Shown: one piece after another, positions 1 to 8,639 of the stretch
How positions within the stretch are numbered: position 1 is the stretch's first letter
Layout: every line of letters begins with the position of its first letter
Assembly (NCBI GenBank): GCA_002383165.1
Contig: DFXK01000010.1
Span: 2,296-65,333, forward strand
Origin: Flavobacteriales bacterium UBA4110
GTDB taxonomy: Bacteria; Bacteroidota; Bacteroidia; Flavobacteriales; Weeksellaceae
DNA: 63,038 nt
Direction of reading: 5' to 3'
The notes under the pieces: generated by a model
Database searches by the model: none
What the model saw: the letters and a program-made list of their open reading frames with translations, nothing else
Told to the model about the DNA's origin: nothing
Position numbers and translations under genes: made by a program

Positions 1-30
1 GGGTCGCGGGTTCGAATCCCGTTTTTCGCT
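1..30 (+). tRNA. 3' part of a tRNA, possibly tRNA-Gly
   Basis: Only the T arm and the 3' half of the acceptor stem are in the window. The T stem GCGGG/CCCGT (6-10 with 18-22) encloses the loop TTCGAAT, followed by acceptor strand TTTTCGC (23-29) and a U discriminator at 30. A U at position 73 fits tRNA-Gly or tRNA-Cys. Gly is my guess, because the anticodon lies outside the window. Confidence 0.7.
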
Positions 31-39
31 CTCCATTTT

Positions 40-123
40 GCCCTGGTGGTGGAACTGGTAGACACGCAGGACTTAAAATCCTGTATCCGCAAGGATGTAC
101 GGGTTCAAGTCCCGTCTGGGGTA
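40..123 (+). tRNA. tRNA-Leu (UAA anticodon)
   Basis: The acceptor stem GCCCTGG (40-46) pairs with CTGGGGT (116-122), with discriminator A at 123. The anticodon loop CTTAAAA gives UAA, read as leucine. The long variable arm (TATCCGCAAGGATG region) and T loop TTCAAGT are typical of a class II tRNA-Leu. It lies nine bases after the preceding tRNA, so both are probably one transcript. Confidence 0.96.
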
Positions 124-126
124 CTT

Positions 127-166
127 AAAAGCCTTGATAATCGTTTGATTTTCAAGGCTTTTTGTT
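127..166 (+). terminator. intrinsic terminator of the tRNA transcript
   Basis: Arms AAAAGCCTTGA (127-137) and TCAAGGCTTTT (152-162) form an 11-bp hairpin, followed by a T-rich tail. It directly follows tRNA-Leu. Confidence 0.85.
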
Positions 167-595
167 TTAATTATAAATGATTTTGTAAATGCTGCAAATA
201 ATTTTTATGATAAAAAAATCCTAGTACATTCAGAACAATTATAATATCCTAGTTCACTCATCAAAGACAGTTTCTTTAGAATCAATCAAGAGAAATTGGT
301 TACAATTATTTTAATCTACTAAAAGCTAAGCCAACCAAACTATCAATATATTAAAATTAAAAACGCTAGATGATTAGCAAAATAATCGCACTTAACTTCT
401 TAGAAGGAATCAAACTTTTGAAAAATTATAAGCCCTTTTTTGGATTCCATCATAAATGTCAATAGTTAGGAAGCAAACGATAATCAGTACTATTTTGGAA
501 TTTGTTCAATGTTTATTAATCATTCTTGATATTATTTAGCAAAATGATAAGATTTATCTATTTATCTTTAAATTCGATTCCCTTTAATTTATTTT
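167..595. other. AT-rich intergenic stretch, no gene seen
   Basis: No reading frame on either strand looks like a protein, and no RNA fold is obvious. It contains an imperfect 15-base direct repeat (ATCCTAGTACATTCA at 218-232, ATCCTAGTTCACTCA at 246-260). A loose -7-like box, TATCTTTA, at about 564-571 may serve the secreted-protein gene at 596. Confidence 0.5.
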
Positions 596-1489
596 ATGAC
601 TAAAATTTTATTCTCTATATCGGCGGTATTATCCACTCTGATATTCGGGCAGCAAACAATATCTTTTGAAAGTTCGGAAGGTTATAATCTCGGATCGGTA
701 GTTGGGCAAAAAGAATGGGCGGTAAAAACAGACAACGTTCCAAACAGTAATTTTAAGGTAATTACTGGCGAAGCTAGCGACGGGAACAATTCCGTAGAGG
801 TAACAAGCACCAATCAGTACACAGAAAATTTCACATTTCTTTTCAAAAAAATCCCGGAATATAACCGTCTTTCTGTTTCAGCAGATGTAAAATTGGAAAG
901 GCTGGACAGCTCAGATTATTATCTACTTTCGTTATATTATAACAACAACGGAAATTATTCTTGGGCTGGCGGTTTTAACTTCATGTTCAGTGGTAAATTA
1001 TACGCTGATAGCGATGTCAATTTCAAAGATTTGGGAAGTTGGATTCCTGGACAATGGTATAACCTGAGAATCGAGATTGATCATGTTGTCGAGAAAACTA
1101 TTAAATATTACCTTAACAATCAATTGGTTCACACCTCACCTCTAGGTCCCAAAGTTGTGAGAGCTAATGATCTTAATTTTGAATTTGACAATGACGGAAG
1201 TGGTTTTATTGTAGATAATATCATCATACGAGATATGGATCAGATGGCTGTTTCCGATGTTTCAAAATCACAGCTAAATATTTATCCTAATCCAGCCTCC
1301 GAATTTATAAACATCAGAACTGATGATAAGATCAAATCTGTTAAAATTTATAGCGCAACAGGTAATCTGGTAAAAACAGAAAATGATCATCTGTCAGTAA
1401 TCAGTATTGCTTCTTTACCGAAAGGAAATTATATGGTAACTATCGAAACAGATAAAGGAAGCGAGACTAAAAAAATCATCAAAAAATAA
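596..1489 (+). CDS. secreted protein with type IX secretion (T9SS type A) sorting tail
   Basis: 297 residues. The N-terminus (about 1-18) is a signal peptide ending near FGQQ. The C-terminal 75 residues carry the Por-secretion tail pattern: 'LNIYPNPASEFINI' at the domain start, then a 'VKIYSATGNLV' strand, then a 'LPKGNYMVTIET' strand and a lysine-rich end. That tail directs export through the type IX system of Bacteroidota and is then removed. The middle (about 20-215) looks like a beta-sandwich with a phrase like 'GQWYNLRIEID', which recalls concanavalin-like (LamG/polysaccharide-binding) domains. No catalytic motif is visible. Probable surface or secreted adhesin or carbohydrate-binding protein; the substrate is unknown. 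Confidence 0.85.
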   Translation: MTKILFSISAVLSTLIFGQQTISFESSEGYNLGSVVGQKEWAVKTDNVPNSNFKVITGEASDGNNSVEVTSTNQYTENFTFLFKKIPEYNRLSVSADVKLERLDSSDYYLLSLYYNNNGNYSWAGGFNFMFSGKLYADSDVNFKDLGSWIPGQWYNLRIEIDHVVEKTIKYYLNNQLVHTSPLGPKVVRANDLNFEFDNDGSGFIVDNIIIRDMDQMAVSDVSKSQLNIYPNPASEFINIRTDDKIKSVKIYSATGNLVKTENDHLSVISIASLPKGNYMVTIETDKGSETKKIIKK

Positions 1490-1513
1490 GATAAAAATCT
1501 TCCTGATAAACCT

Positions 1514-1545
1514 GCGGTAGTCAATTATACGACTGCCGTTTTTAA
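1514..1545 (+). terminator. intrinsic terminator after the T9SS cargo gene
   Basis: Arms CGGTAGTC and GACTGCCG (one G-T pair) around a short AT loop, followed by TTTTTA. It sits 25 bases after the stop codon. Confidence 0.75.
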
Positions 1546-1569
1546 TTTCCGAAAGCCGTTTTTTTTATT

Positions 1570-1577
1570 TACATTTG
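1570..1577 (+). promoter_or_regulatory. Bacteroidota -7 box (TACATTTG) for recJ
   Basis: TACATTTG matches the sigma-ABfr -7 consensus TAnnTTTG. Its last base is only five bases before the recJ ATG, so transcription would begin at or next to the start codon. A clear -33 TTTG is not visible. Confidence 0.6.
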
Positions 1578-1582
1578 TAGCT

Positions 1583-3295
1583 ATGAGTCAAAAATGGATT
1601 TATAAACCCGAGCCTGATGAAGAAATTGTTGACGGACTGATTTCTTCGATTGGATTTGGAACTTTAGAATCCAAAATCCTAGTGCTACGCGAGATCGACA
1701 ATTATCAGAAGGCCCGCGAATTCTTCAAACCAAACGGAACCGACATCCATAATCCTTTTCTGATGGCCGATATGCAAAAAGCGGTAGAACGCATTGCTAC
1801 AGCGATAGAAAATGGAGAAAAAATACTGGTGTATGGCGATTATGATGTGGATGGAACCACAGCTGTGGCTCTAATGTACCTTTACCTGAGCAAAATCGTT
1901 GATAAAAAATATCTTGATTTTTACATCCCAGACAGAAACGTGGAAGGTTATGGCATCTCCGATGAGGGAATTCATTTTGCAAAAGACAATGGGTTTTCTC
2001 TGATAATAGCTTTAGACTGTGGGATCAAATCGGTTGATAAAATAGACCTTGCCAATTCTGTGGGTGTAGATTTTATCATCTGTGATCACCATTTGCCCGG
2101 AGACAAACTTCCCAAAGCAGTAGCCGTTCTGGATCCGAAGCGGAAAGACTGCCGTTACCCTTACAAAGAATTGAGTGGCTGTGGTGTTGGTTTCAAACTT
2201 TGCCAAGGTCTGAATACAATTTATAAAATCCCGGAAAGTGAACTTTTTGAATTAACCGATCTTTTAGCAATAAGTATTGCATCTGATATTGTAGCAATGA
2301 CCGGTGAAAATCGAGTGCTAGCAAAGCAAGGTCTGAAATTCCTGCGAAAAACAAGAAAATTTGGATTAAGGCTTTTGATCCCAGAAGAAAAATTGGCGCA
2401 TTTCGAAATCTCAAATATTGTTTTTGACATTGCACCGAAAATCAATGCTGCAGGAAGAATTTCCCATGCCAAAGCTTCTGTGGAACTGATGATTTCCGAC
2501 AATCTGAAACAGGCTCATCAAATCGTAAATGAAATTATAAACCTGAATGATGAACGTCGCGAGATGGATATCAACATCACTCAGTCTGCACTCAACCAAG
2601 TTTTGGAGCTGGAAAAAGTAGAACGTTACTCAACTATCGTTTATGATCCGAGCTGGAATAAAGGTGTAATTGGCATCGTTGCTTCTAGATTAATTGAAAA
2701 TTATTACAAGCCAACACTGGTTTTTACAGAAGGAAATAACGGAGAAATGGTAGCTTCTGCAAGATCGGTTGCAGATTTTGATATTCATCAGGCTTTGGAA
2801 TTCTGTTCAGACCTATTTATGAAATTCGGCGGTCATCAGGCTGCAGCAGGACTTTCTATGGAAAAAGATAAGTTCGAAGAATTTAAGGTTCGTTTTGAAG
2901 AATATGTAAAAATGAATATTCAGGAGCATCAGAAAGAACCATCCATCTACATAGACAGTGTGGTGAAACCAGAAGATCTGAACCGTGAGTTTTTCAATTT
3001 TCATAGAAAGCTAGCGCCTTTTGGGCCTCAAAATATGAAACCCGTTCTTGTTCTTAAAAATGTGAAAGTGAATGGTTATGTAAGACTGATGGGAAAAGAA
3101 AACACACATCTCAAATTCAACATTCTGCAACCCACCACGGGAAGAAATATTGAATGTGTTGGTTTCCGCTTTGGTCAGTTTGCGGAAGATTTCAAGGTTA
3201 AAACTTTTGACCTGGCCTTTACCATAGAAGAAAACCATTGGAAAGGCAATGTCTCGCATTTTCTTAATATCCGTGATGTCAAATTTCATAACTAA
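1583..3295 (+). CDS. recJ: single-stranded-DNA-specific exonuclease RecJ
   Basis: 570 residues, the usual length for RecJ, a 5'-3' single-strand DNA exonuclease used in recombination and mismatch repair. The DHH phosphoesterase domain shows the metal-binding motif GDYDVDGT (85-92), the 'DCG' motif near 145 and the name-giving DHH at 168-170. The DHHA1 domain near 420 carries GGHQAAAGL. The C-terminal OB-like region follows. The ATG at 1583 has a promoter box just upstream. nadD begins six bases after the stop, so the two probably form an operon. Confidence 0.97.
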   Translation: MSQKWIYKPEPDEEIVDGLISSIGFGTLESKILVLREIDNYQKAREFFKPNGTDIHNPFLMADMQKAVERIATAIENGEKILVYGDYDVDGTTAVALMYLYLSKIVDKKYLDFYIPDRNVEGYGISDEGIHFAKDNGFSLIIALDCGIKSVDKIDLANSVGVDFIICDHHLPGDKLPKAVAVLDPKRKDCRYPYKELSGCGVGFKLCQGLNTIYKIPESELFELTDLLAISIASDIVAMTGENRVLAKQGLKFLRKTRKFGLRLLIPEEKLAHFEISNIVFDIAPKINAAGRISHAKASVELMISDNLKQAHQIVNEIINLNDERREMDINITQSALNQVLELEKVERYSTIVYDPSWNKGVIGIVASRLIENYYKPTLVFTEGNNGEMVASARSVADFDIHQALEFCSDLFMKFGGHQAAAGLSMEKDKFEEFKVRFEEYVKMNIQEHQKEPSIYIDSVVKPEDLNREFFNFHRKLAPFGPQNMKPVLVLKNVKVNGYVRLMGKENTHLKFNILQPTTGRNIECVGFRFGQFAEDFKVKTFDLAFTIEENHWKGNVSHFLNIRDVKFHN

Positions 3296-3301
3296 TCTAT
3301 T

Positions 3302-3898
3302 GTGAAAAAAATCGGACTGTTTTTCGGATCATTCAATCCCATTCATATCGGACACCTGATTTTAGCTAATTACATCTTGGAACATTCTGATATGCAAGAA
3401 CTCTGGTTTGTGGTGAGTCCTCAGAATCCTTTCAAAGACAAAAAATCTCTTTTGAAAGACCACAATCGTTTGGATATGGTACAATTGGCGATAAAAAATT
3501 ATCCGAAAATGCGTGCTTCTAATGTAGAGTTTTCTCTTCCTACACCAAGTTACACGATAGATACGCTAACCTATCTTCAGGAAAAATATCCAGATTATTC
3601 GTTTTCTATCATTATGGGTGAAGATAATCTGGGGAGCCTTCACAAATGGAAAAATTATGAATTGTTACTCCAGAATTATCAAGTCATTGTTTATCCGAGA
3701 ATTTTCGGTGAAGACATTTCAGCATCCCCAATTGTGACCGAATTGAAAAATCACCAAAACATTCAAAAGATTGATGCGCCTATCATCGAATTGTCTGCCA
3801 CGGAAATCCGTAATATGATAAAATCAGGTAAAAACGTGAGACCAATGCTACCGCAAGAAGTTTTTGAATATTTGGATGGTTCGTCTTTTTATAAATAG
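3302..3898 (+). CDS. nadD: nicotinate-nucleotide adenylyltransferase
   Basis: 198 residues. The nucleotidyltransferase signature GSFNPIHIGH (9-18) and the C-terminal 'ELSATEIR' (variant of ISSTxIR) identify NadD, which joins ATP and nicotinate mononucleotide to make deamido-NAD in the cytoplasm. The start is a GTG codon six bases after the recJ stop. No better ATG precedes the nucleotide-binding motif. Cotranscribed with recJ by position. Confidence 0.95.
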   Translation: MKKIGLFFGSFNPIHIGHLILANYILEHSDMQELWFVVSPQNPFKDKKSLLKDHNRLDMVQLAIKNYPKMRASNVEFSLPTPSYTIDTLTYLQEKYPDYSFSIIMGEDNLGSLHKWKNYELLLQNYQVIVYPRIFGEDISASPIVTELKNHQNIQKIDAPIIELSATEIRNMIKSGKNVRPMLPQEVFEYLDGSSFYK

Positions 3899-3934
3899 TC
3901 CCGATATTTGTTAGTTTTCCTATATTTTGTAATA

Positions 3935-4276
3935 ATGAATTTAATAGAAAATTTTTTCTCTAAATATCCCGAAGAAAAAGTAATCAAATGGTTTAAGCAG
4001 GTTTGTCTTGCCGAAGCCGTTTCCTGGTTTCTTCTTTTTACAGCTATGATCTGGATCCGTGAAGATAAAGACGGGCTTTTGCCTACGATTTACATCATCA
4101 TCATCGGAAATATACACGGTCTTTTTTTTAGCTTGTACCTCATATTAATTTTACCCTGCAGGAAAATTTTTAATTGGGACGATGAAGATTTTATTTTCGC
4201 ATTATGCTCTGCTTTTTTTCCTTTTGCCACAATTTGGGTAGATAAAAAATTAGCCAAAAAAAATCGTGTAGATTGA
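3935..4276 (+). CDS. DUF3817 family small membrane protein
   Basis: 113 residues from the ATG at 3935. A frame nine codons longer begins with TTG at 3908, but that extension covers a promoter-like TATATTTTG, so I prefer the ATG. There are three hydrophobic segments (about 25-40, 52-72, 85-100), with the pattern 'KQVCLAEAVSWFLLF...NIHGLFFSLYLILIL...FPFATIWVDKKL' typical of DUF3817. The role of this family is not established. It stands alone between nadD and the dehydrogenase gene. Confidence 0.8.
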   Translation: MNLIENFFSKYPEEKVIKWFKQVCLAEAVSWFLLFTAMIWIREDKDGLLPTIYIIIIGNIHGLFFSLYLILILPCRKIFNWDDEDFIFALCSAFFPFATIWVDKKLAKKNRVD

Positions 4277-4331
4277 TTTATTTCATTTGAATACAATCTT
4301 AATGTGAAAAAGGATTTCGTAACTTTATGCT

Positions 4332-5330
4332 ATGAAAATTACATTCTTTTCTTCAAAACCATACGACAAGGAATTTTTTAACAAAGCGAATCGAAAATTT
4401 AATTTTGAGCTGGATTATTTCGAAACCCATCTTGGTCCACACGTGCTCAATCTTATAGAAAATACCGATGCTGTTTGTGCATTTGTCAATGACAAATTGG
4501 ATGCAGAAGTCTTGGAATCTTTGGCAAAAAAAGGCGTCAAATATATCGCCTTGAGATGTGCCGGTTTCAACAATGTGGATCTGGATTCTGCAAAACGTCT
4601 CGGACTGAGAGTCTCCAGAGTTCCTGCCTATTCTCCGGAAGCTGTAGCTGAACACGCTATGGCAATGATTCTTACGTTGAACAGGAAAACGCACAAAGCT
4701 TACAACCGGGTTCGGGAACAGAATTTTGCTCTGAACGGATTGATGGGTTTTAATCTTTACCAGAAAACCATCGGTGTGATTGGAACGGGAAATATCGGTG
4801 CAGCTTTTGCAAAAATTGCGAAAGGATTCGGAGCCAGAGTTTTAGCTTATGATATTTCAGAAAATCAAGACCTAAAAGACTTCGACATCGAGTATATATC
4901 TCAGGAGCAATTACTCTCTGAATCTGATATTATTTCGCTGCATTGTCCGCTGATGGAATCTACACATCATTTGATCAATGAAGACTCCATCAAAAAAATG
5001 AAACCTGATGTAATGATTATTAATACCAGCCGTGGCGGATTGATTGACACTAAAGCTGTAATCCACGGACTAAAGACCAAACACATTGGTTATCTAGGCA
5101 TTGATGTCTATGAGCAGGAAGAGAAATTATTTTTCCGAGACCTTTCTCACACTATTATCGAGGATGATACAATTCAGCGTTTGATGAGTTTTCCTAATGT
5201 TCTGGTTACGGCGCATCAGGCATTCTTTACCCAAGAAGCTTTGGAACAGATTGCTAATTCTACATTATCCAGCCTTTCTCATTTTGAGAAGAATGAAGAA
5301 TTTATAAATCAGAATGCTGTTTTACTTTAA
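4332..5330 (+). CDS. ldhA: D-2-hydroxyacid dehydrogenase, D-lactate dehydrogenase type
   Basis: 332 residues, the length of fermentative D-lactate dehydrogenases. The NAD-binding Rossmann motif GTGNIG lies near residue 151. The active-site Arg is in 'INTSRGGLID', the Glu in 'YEQEEKLFF', and the catalytic His in 'TAHQAFFT', the D-LDH version of the motif. It reduces pyruvate to D-lactate with NADH, or a related 2-keto acid. It has a near-match -7 box (TAACTTTA) just upstream and a shared bidirectional terminator downstream. Another 2-hydroxyacid specificity cannot be excluded from sequence alone. Confidence 0.9.
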   Translation: MKITFFSSKPYDKEFFNKANRKFNFELDYFETHLGPHVLNLIENTDAVCAFVNDKLDAEVLESLAKKGVKYIALRCAGFNNVDLDSAKRLGLRVSRVPAYSPEAVAEHAMAMILTLNRKTHKAYNRVREQNFALNGLMGFNLYQKTIGVIGTGNIGAAFAKIAKGFGARVLAYDISENQDLKDFDIEYISQEQLLSESDIISLHCPLMESTHHLINEDSIKKMKPDVMIINTSRGGLIDTKAVIHGLKTKHIGYLGIDVYEQEEKLFFRDLSHTIIEDDTIQRLMSFPNVLVTAHQAFFTQEALEQIANSTLSSLSHFEKNEEFINQNAVLL

Positions 5331-5442
5331 GAAATAATGAATGTCGTTTTTTCATATGGGAAAAAATAATTATTTCTTCCACCAGAAGTAAGTAGTCTAC
5401 ACTCCCCTTCTATTAAAAAATGGGGTTGAAATTTAATACAAA

Positions 5443-5472
5443 AAAAGTCGCAAATTCACTTTGCGACTTTCA
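5443..5472. terminator. bidirectional terminator between ldhA and serS
   Basis: Arms AAAAGTCGCAAA (5443-5454) and TTTGCGACTTT (5460-5470), with A and T tracts on the outer sides so that it works on both strands. It lies between two convergent genes. The same AAAGTCGCAAAG-type stem recurs after hemC at 40842. Confidence 0.85.
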
Positions 5473-5492
5473 TTTTATTGATTCAATTTGAA

Positions 5493-6764
5493 TTAATTGA
5501 TTAGTTCAAATCTTGCATATTCAGCGATTTTCTTCGGTAATCTGATGCCTTCCGGCGTTTGGTTATTTTCCAGCAAAGCGGCCATAATTCTTGGTAAAGC
5601 CATTGCAGAACCATTCAAGGTGTGAACCAGCTGAGACTTACCTTCGTTTCCTTTATAACGGCATTTCAGACGATTGGCCTGGAAAGTTTCGAAATTGGAA
5701 GCAGAACTAACTTCCAACCATTTTTCCTGAGCAGCACTCCAAACCTCGAAATCATAAGTCATTGCAGAAGCAAAACCAGTGTCACCACCGCAAAGTCTAA
5801 GAATTCTGTAAGGCAATTCTAGATCTTCCAAAATGGATTTAATATGATCTACCATTTCTTCCAAAACAGCGTAGGAATTCTCTGGTTTCTCGATTCTCAC
5901 AATTTCCACCTTTTCGAATTGGTGAAGCCTGTTAAGCCCTCTCACATGCGCCCCGTAGCTTCCTGCTTCTCTTCTGTAACACTGTGAAAAAGCAGTATTC
6001 TTGATTGGCAAATCTTTTTCGTCCAACAAAACATCACGGTAGATATTGGTAACAGGAACTTCAGCTGTTGGAATCAGATACAAATCATCTGCTCCTACAT
6101 AATACATCTGTCCTTCTTTATCCGGCAATTGCCCTGTTCCGTAACCAGAATCTTCATTTACCACGTGAGGCGGATTCACTTCCAGATAACCGGCATCTGT
6201 GTTTTTATCAAGAAAATACTGAACCAAAGCTCTCTGTAAACGTGCACCTTTTCCCAAATAAACAGGAAAACCAGCGCCAGCGATTTTAACTCCCAATTCA
6301 AAATCGATAAGATTATATTTTTTTGCCAATTCCCAATGTGGAATTGCACCTTCGCCAAGACCTTCTACCGTAGTAGATTCATAAACAATCTCGTTGTCAT
6401 CAGCAGAAACACCGGCAACTACTTTTTCGTTAGGAATATTGGGAAGCTGATACAAAATATTGAGAAGATTTTTTTCAATATCTTTCAACTGGGACTCTAA
6501 TTCTTTGCTTGATTCTTTGTATTGCGATGTTTTGGATTTTGCAGCTTCGGCTTCCTGTTTTTTACCGTCTTTCATCAGCATTCCGATTTCTTTCGAAATT
6601 TTGTTCATCTCGGAAAGTTGTGAATCCAGCTCAAATTGCAGTTTTTTTCTTTCGTCGTCAGCAGTAATTGCAGCTTCGACCAAATCTAGTTCCTTGAAGT
6701 TTCTTTTCTTCAAGCCTTCCAAAACGCGCTCTTTGTTCTCGCGCAAAAAATTAACCTGTAACAT
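5493..6764 (-). CDS. serS: seryl-tRNA synthetase
   Basis: 423 residues, full length. The N-terminal ~110 residues form the long antiparallel coiled coil that grips the tRNA-Ser arm (many K/E/Q residues between 25 and 100). The class II catalytic core follows, with motif 2 region 'RGLNRLHQFEKVEIV' and a C-terminal motif 3 region 'LNGSAMALPRIMAALLE'. It charges tRNA-Ser with serine. The ATG at 6764 gives the canonical start MLQVNFLREN. An 80-base leader separates it from a -7 box. Confidence 0.98.
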   Translation of the reverse strand: MLQVNFLRENKERVLEGLKKRNFKELDLVEAAITADDERKKLQFELDSQLSEMNKISKEIGMLMKDGKKQEAEAAKSKTSQYKESSKELESQLKDIEKNLLNILYQLPNIPNEKVVAGVSADDNEIVYESTTVEGLGEGAIPHWELAKKYNLIDFELGVKIAGAGFPVYLGKGARLQRALVQYFLDKNTDAGYLEVNPPHVVNEDSGYGTGQLPDKEGQMYYVGADDLYLIPTAEVPVTNIYRDVLLDEKDLPIKNTAFSQCYRREAGSYGAHVRGLNRLHQFEKVEIVRIEKPENSYAVLEEMVDHIKSILEDLELPYRILRLCGGDTGFASAMTYDFEVWSAAQEKWLEVSSASNFETFQANRLKCRYKGNEGKSQLVHTLNGSAMALPRIMAALLENNQTPEGIRLPKKIAEYARFELIN

Positions 6765-6848
6765 TTTTTGTTGGGTGTTAGGTGTTTGGTATTGGATGTA
6801 TTAGCGTAATTTTAATCATAGCGCTTCCATCATCCAACATTAATTTTA

Positions 6849-6856
6849 CAAATTTA
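6849..6856 (-). promoter_or_regulatory. -7 box (TAAATTTG) for serS
   Basis: On the minus strand TAAATTTG matches TAnnTTTG and lies just after the stop codon of the upstream lipoprotein gene. The predicted leader of about 80 bases contains a run of short repeats (CCAATACCAAACACC, then TAACACCCAAC). Confidence 0.5.
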
Positions 6857-6862
6857 ATGATT

Positions 6863-7366
6863 TTATTTCACGATTGTAATAATGTTCGGCTGTCCAGATA
6901 CTTTTGTGAATTTAACTTCATCATTGTACCAGACTTTTGATAATTCGAACAGCGAGGGAGTCCATTTATAGTCAATTTCAATGGTATCGTCATCATTCAC
7001 CGTCTGCGTATTAACTGTTTTTGAATATCGGATAATAAATTTCGAATAATAAGTTTTCTGCTCCGGACCAATAGAGTCTTTCAACAATCTTGTAGCGCCA
7101 CCGGCATAGTCCAGATAAGTGGTATCTTTCACATCCTTAAGTAAGCTTGATCCAGATACAGTACTAAGTGCTGTTTCACTGAGAAGATCCAGTAAGGTCA
7201 CAGAAGAATAAGATCCTTCCAGCTCGGAATCTAGAAGATCCTTACCATCCTGACTTTTGACGTAAAGATTCAGCACCTGATCTATGACCTGATAATCATT
7301 ATCATCGCCACGGCATGAAAACAACAAAATTATGGCTAGGAGAATTATGGATGTTCTTAGTTTCAT
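6863..7366 (-). CDS. putative lipoprotein of unknown function
   Basis: 167 residues. The first 18 residues are a lipoprotein signal peptide with lipobox LLFSC, so Cys18 should be lipidated. The acidic RGDDND right after it fits export to the outer membrane or surface. The rest is mostly predicted beta strand with no motif I recognise. A -7 box lies five bases before the ATG. It lies upstream of serS on the same strand, with serS having its own promoter. Confidence 0.75.
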   Translation of the reverse strand: MKLRTSIILLAIILLFSCRGDDNDYQVIDQVLNLYVKSQDGKDLLDSELEGSYSSVTLLDLLSETALSTVSGSSLLKDVKDTTYLDYAGGATRLLKDSIGPEQKTYYSKFIIRYSKTVNTQTVNDDDTIEIDYKWTPSLFELSKVWYNDEVKFTKVSGQPNIITIVK

Positions 7367-7371
7367 CTTTG

Positions 7372-7379
7372 CAAAGATA
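7372..7379 (-). promoter_or_regulatory. -7 box (TATCTTTG) for the lipoprotein gene
   Basis: An exact TAnnTTTG match whose last base is five bases before the ATG at 7366, suggesting a leaderless or nearly leaderless mRNA. Confidence 0.6.
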
Positions 7380-7392
7380 ATTCTAAAATTAT

Positions 7393-8637
7393 TTATCGTG
7401 TAAGTTTCTTAAGATAATTCCTGAAGAAAATTAAATATGCTGAACCTTCCCATATTAAAACCAGAGATAGAGAAAAGCCCATTCCTATTATTCCAAAAGT
7501 GTTAACTAAAAAATAGGCTGTAACACAAAGAATCATTAATGATATAAGAGAAACCCAAGTATTAACTTCAATTTTTCCTACTGCTGGCAAAAGGTTTCCA
7601 AACAGATTTCTGGAAAGCATCGCAAAAGTGAAGCCGAATAGCAAAATCATCATCAGATTACTGTTATCTGAATAATTGGTTCCAAAGAAGAGTTTCAGTA
7701 GAAGATCTTTAAAAGTGTAAAAAAAACATAATATTAATATACAAATTGGGATGAATATTTTGTAGTAATTCCTAATATAAGAAATAAGGAAATTTTTATT
7801 TTGATAATTTTTTGATAATAGCGGATAATCACTTTGCATAAAACTTATAGCCAAAACCGTAATGTTTGATGGCAATAAAATTGCCACCTTATAATTGGCA
7901 ACTGCACTTTCGTTCATTAGAAATCCAAGAAGCATTACATCTAATGAGAATAAGGTTTCTGAAATGACAGATGTTGCTGCTGTAAAAATCCCAAATCGCC
8001 ATATTTCTTTTTTATTCTCGTAAACAATACTTTTTGCAGAAAACATCTCTTTTTTTAGCCAAAATAAAGAGAGATAAGGGATTAAAGCTATTGCCAGAAG
8101 GTAACCATAAAATTTAAATAAGTATGTGAGTACTAATAGCAAAATAAAACCTCCAATATTAATTGCATTGCTAACTTTAGCAAATACGTCATTTTTTCCA
8201 TTGATCCGGTAATAAGTCTGGATATGATTTGACAGGTAAAAACCCATTAACCGAATGCCAAAAAACAGAAAGATAATGAAGATATTTTCATATTTTAGTG
8301 CATAAAACAGAGAAATTCCCACAAATACAATTATTAAGATAATCTCATAAAAAATCCCTTTGAAAAATAGATACGATGACAGATTTTGCTTGTTATCCTT
8401 TTCTGAAATCGAGCCATATCTCAAAAGTATCTGGTTACTACCAAGACCTGAAAAAGGTAAAAATATAGCACAGACAGACATAACAATACTAAGAATACCA
8501 TATTCGTTTTCCGGTAGTAATCTTATAATAACAATAGAGCCAAGAAATCCACAGATTTTAGCTATCATAAAAGAAAAAAAGACGTGATGCCCTTTGTTGC
8601 TAAAAAACCTGCTTAAAAATTCTTTCAAACCGCCCAT
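7393..8637 (-). CDS. polysaccharide (O-antigen-type) flippase, MATE/MVF superfamily
   Basis: 414 residues with about 12 hydrophobic segments spread along the whole length and few charged loops. The N-terminal pattern (FFSFMIAKICGFLGSIVIIRLLPENEYGI) is typical of Wzx-like oligosaccharide flippases that move lipid-linked sugar units across the inner membrane. The glycosyltransferase gene directly upstream ends two bases before this start, so they are cotranscribed and probably serve the same surface polysaccharide. The sugar cannot be predicted. Confidence 0.85.
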   Translation of the reverse strand: MGGLKEFLSRFFSNKGHHVFFSFMIAKICGFLGSIVIIRLLPENEYGILSIVMSVCAIFLPFSGLGSNQILLRYGSISEKDNKQNLSSYLFFKGIFYEIILIIVFVGISLFYALKYENIFIIFLFFGIRLMGFYLSNHIQTYYRINGKNDVFAKVSNAINIGGFILLLVLTYLFKFYGYLLAIALIPYLSLFWLKKEMFSAKSIVYENKKEIWRFGIFTAATSVISETLFSLDVMLLGFLMNESAVANYKVAILLPSNITVLAISFMQSDYPLLSKNYQNKNFLISYIRNYYKIFIPICILILCFFYTFKDLLLKLFFGTNYSDNSNLMMILLFGFTFAMLSRNLFGNLLPAVGKIEVNTWVSLISLMILCVTAYFLVNTFGIIGMGFSLSLVLIWEGSAYLIFFRNYLKKLTR

Positions 8638-8639
8638 AA

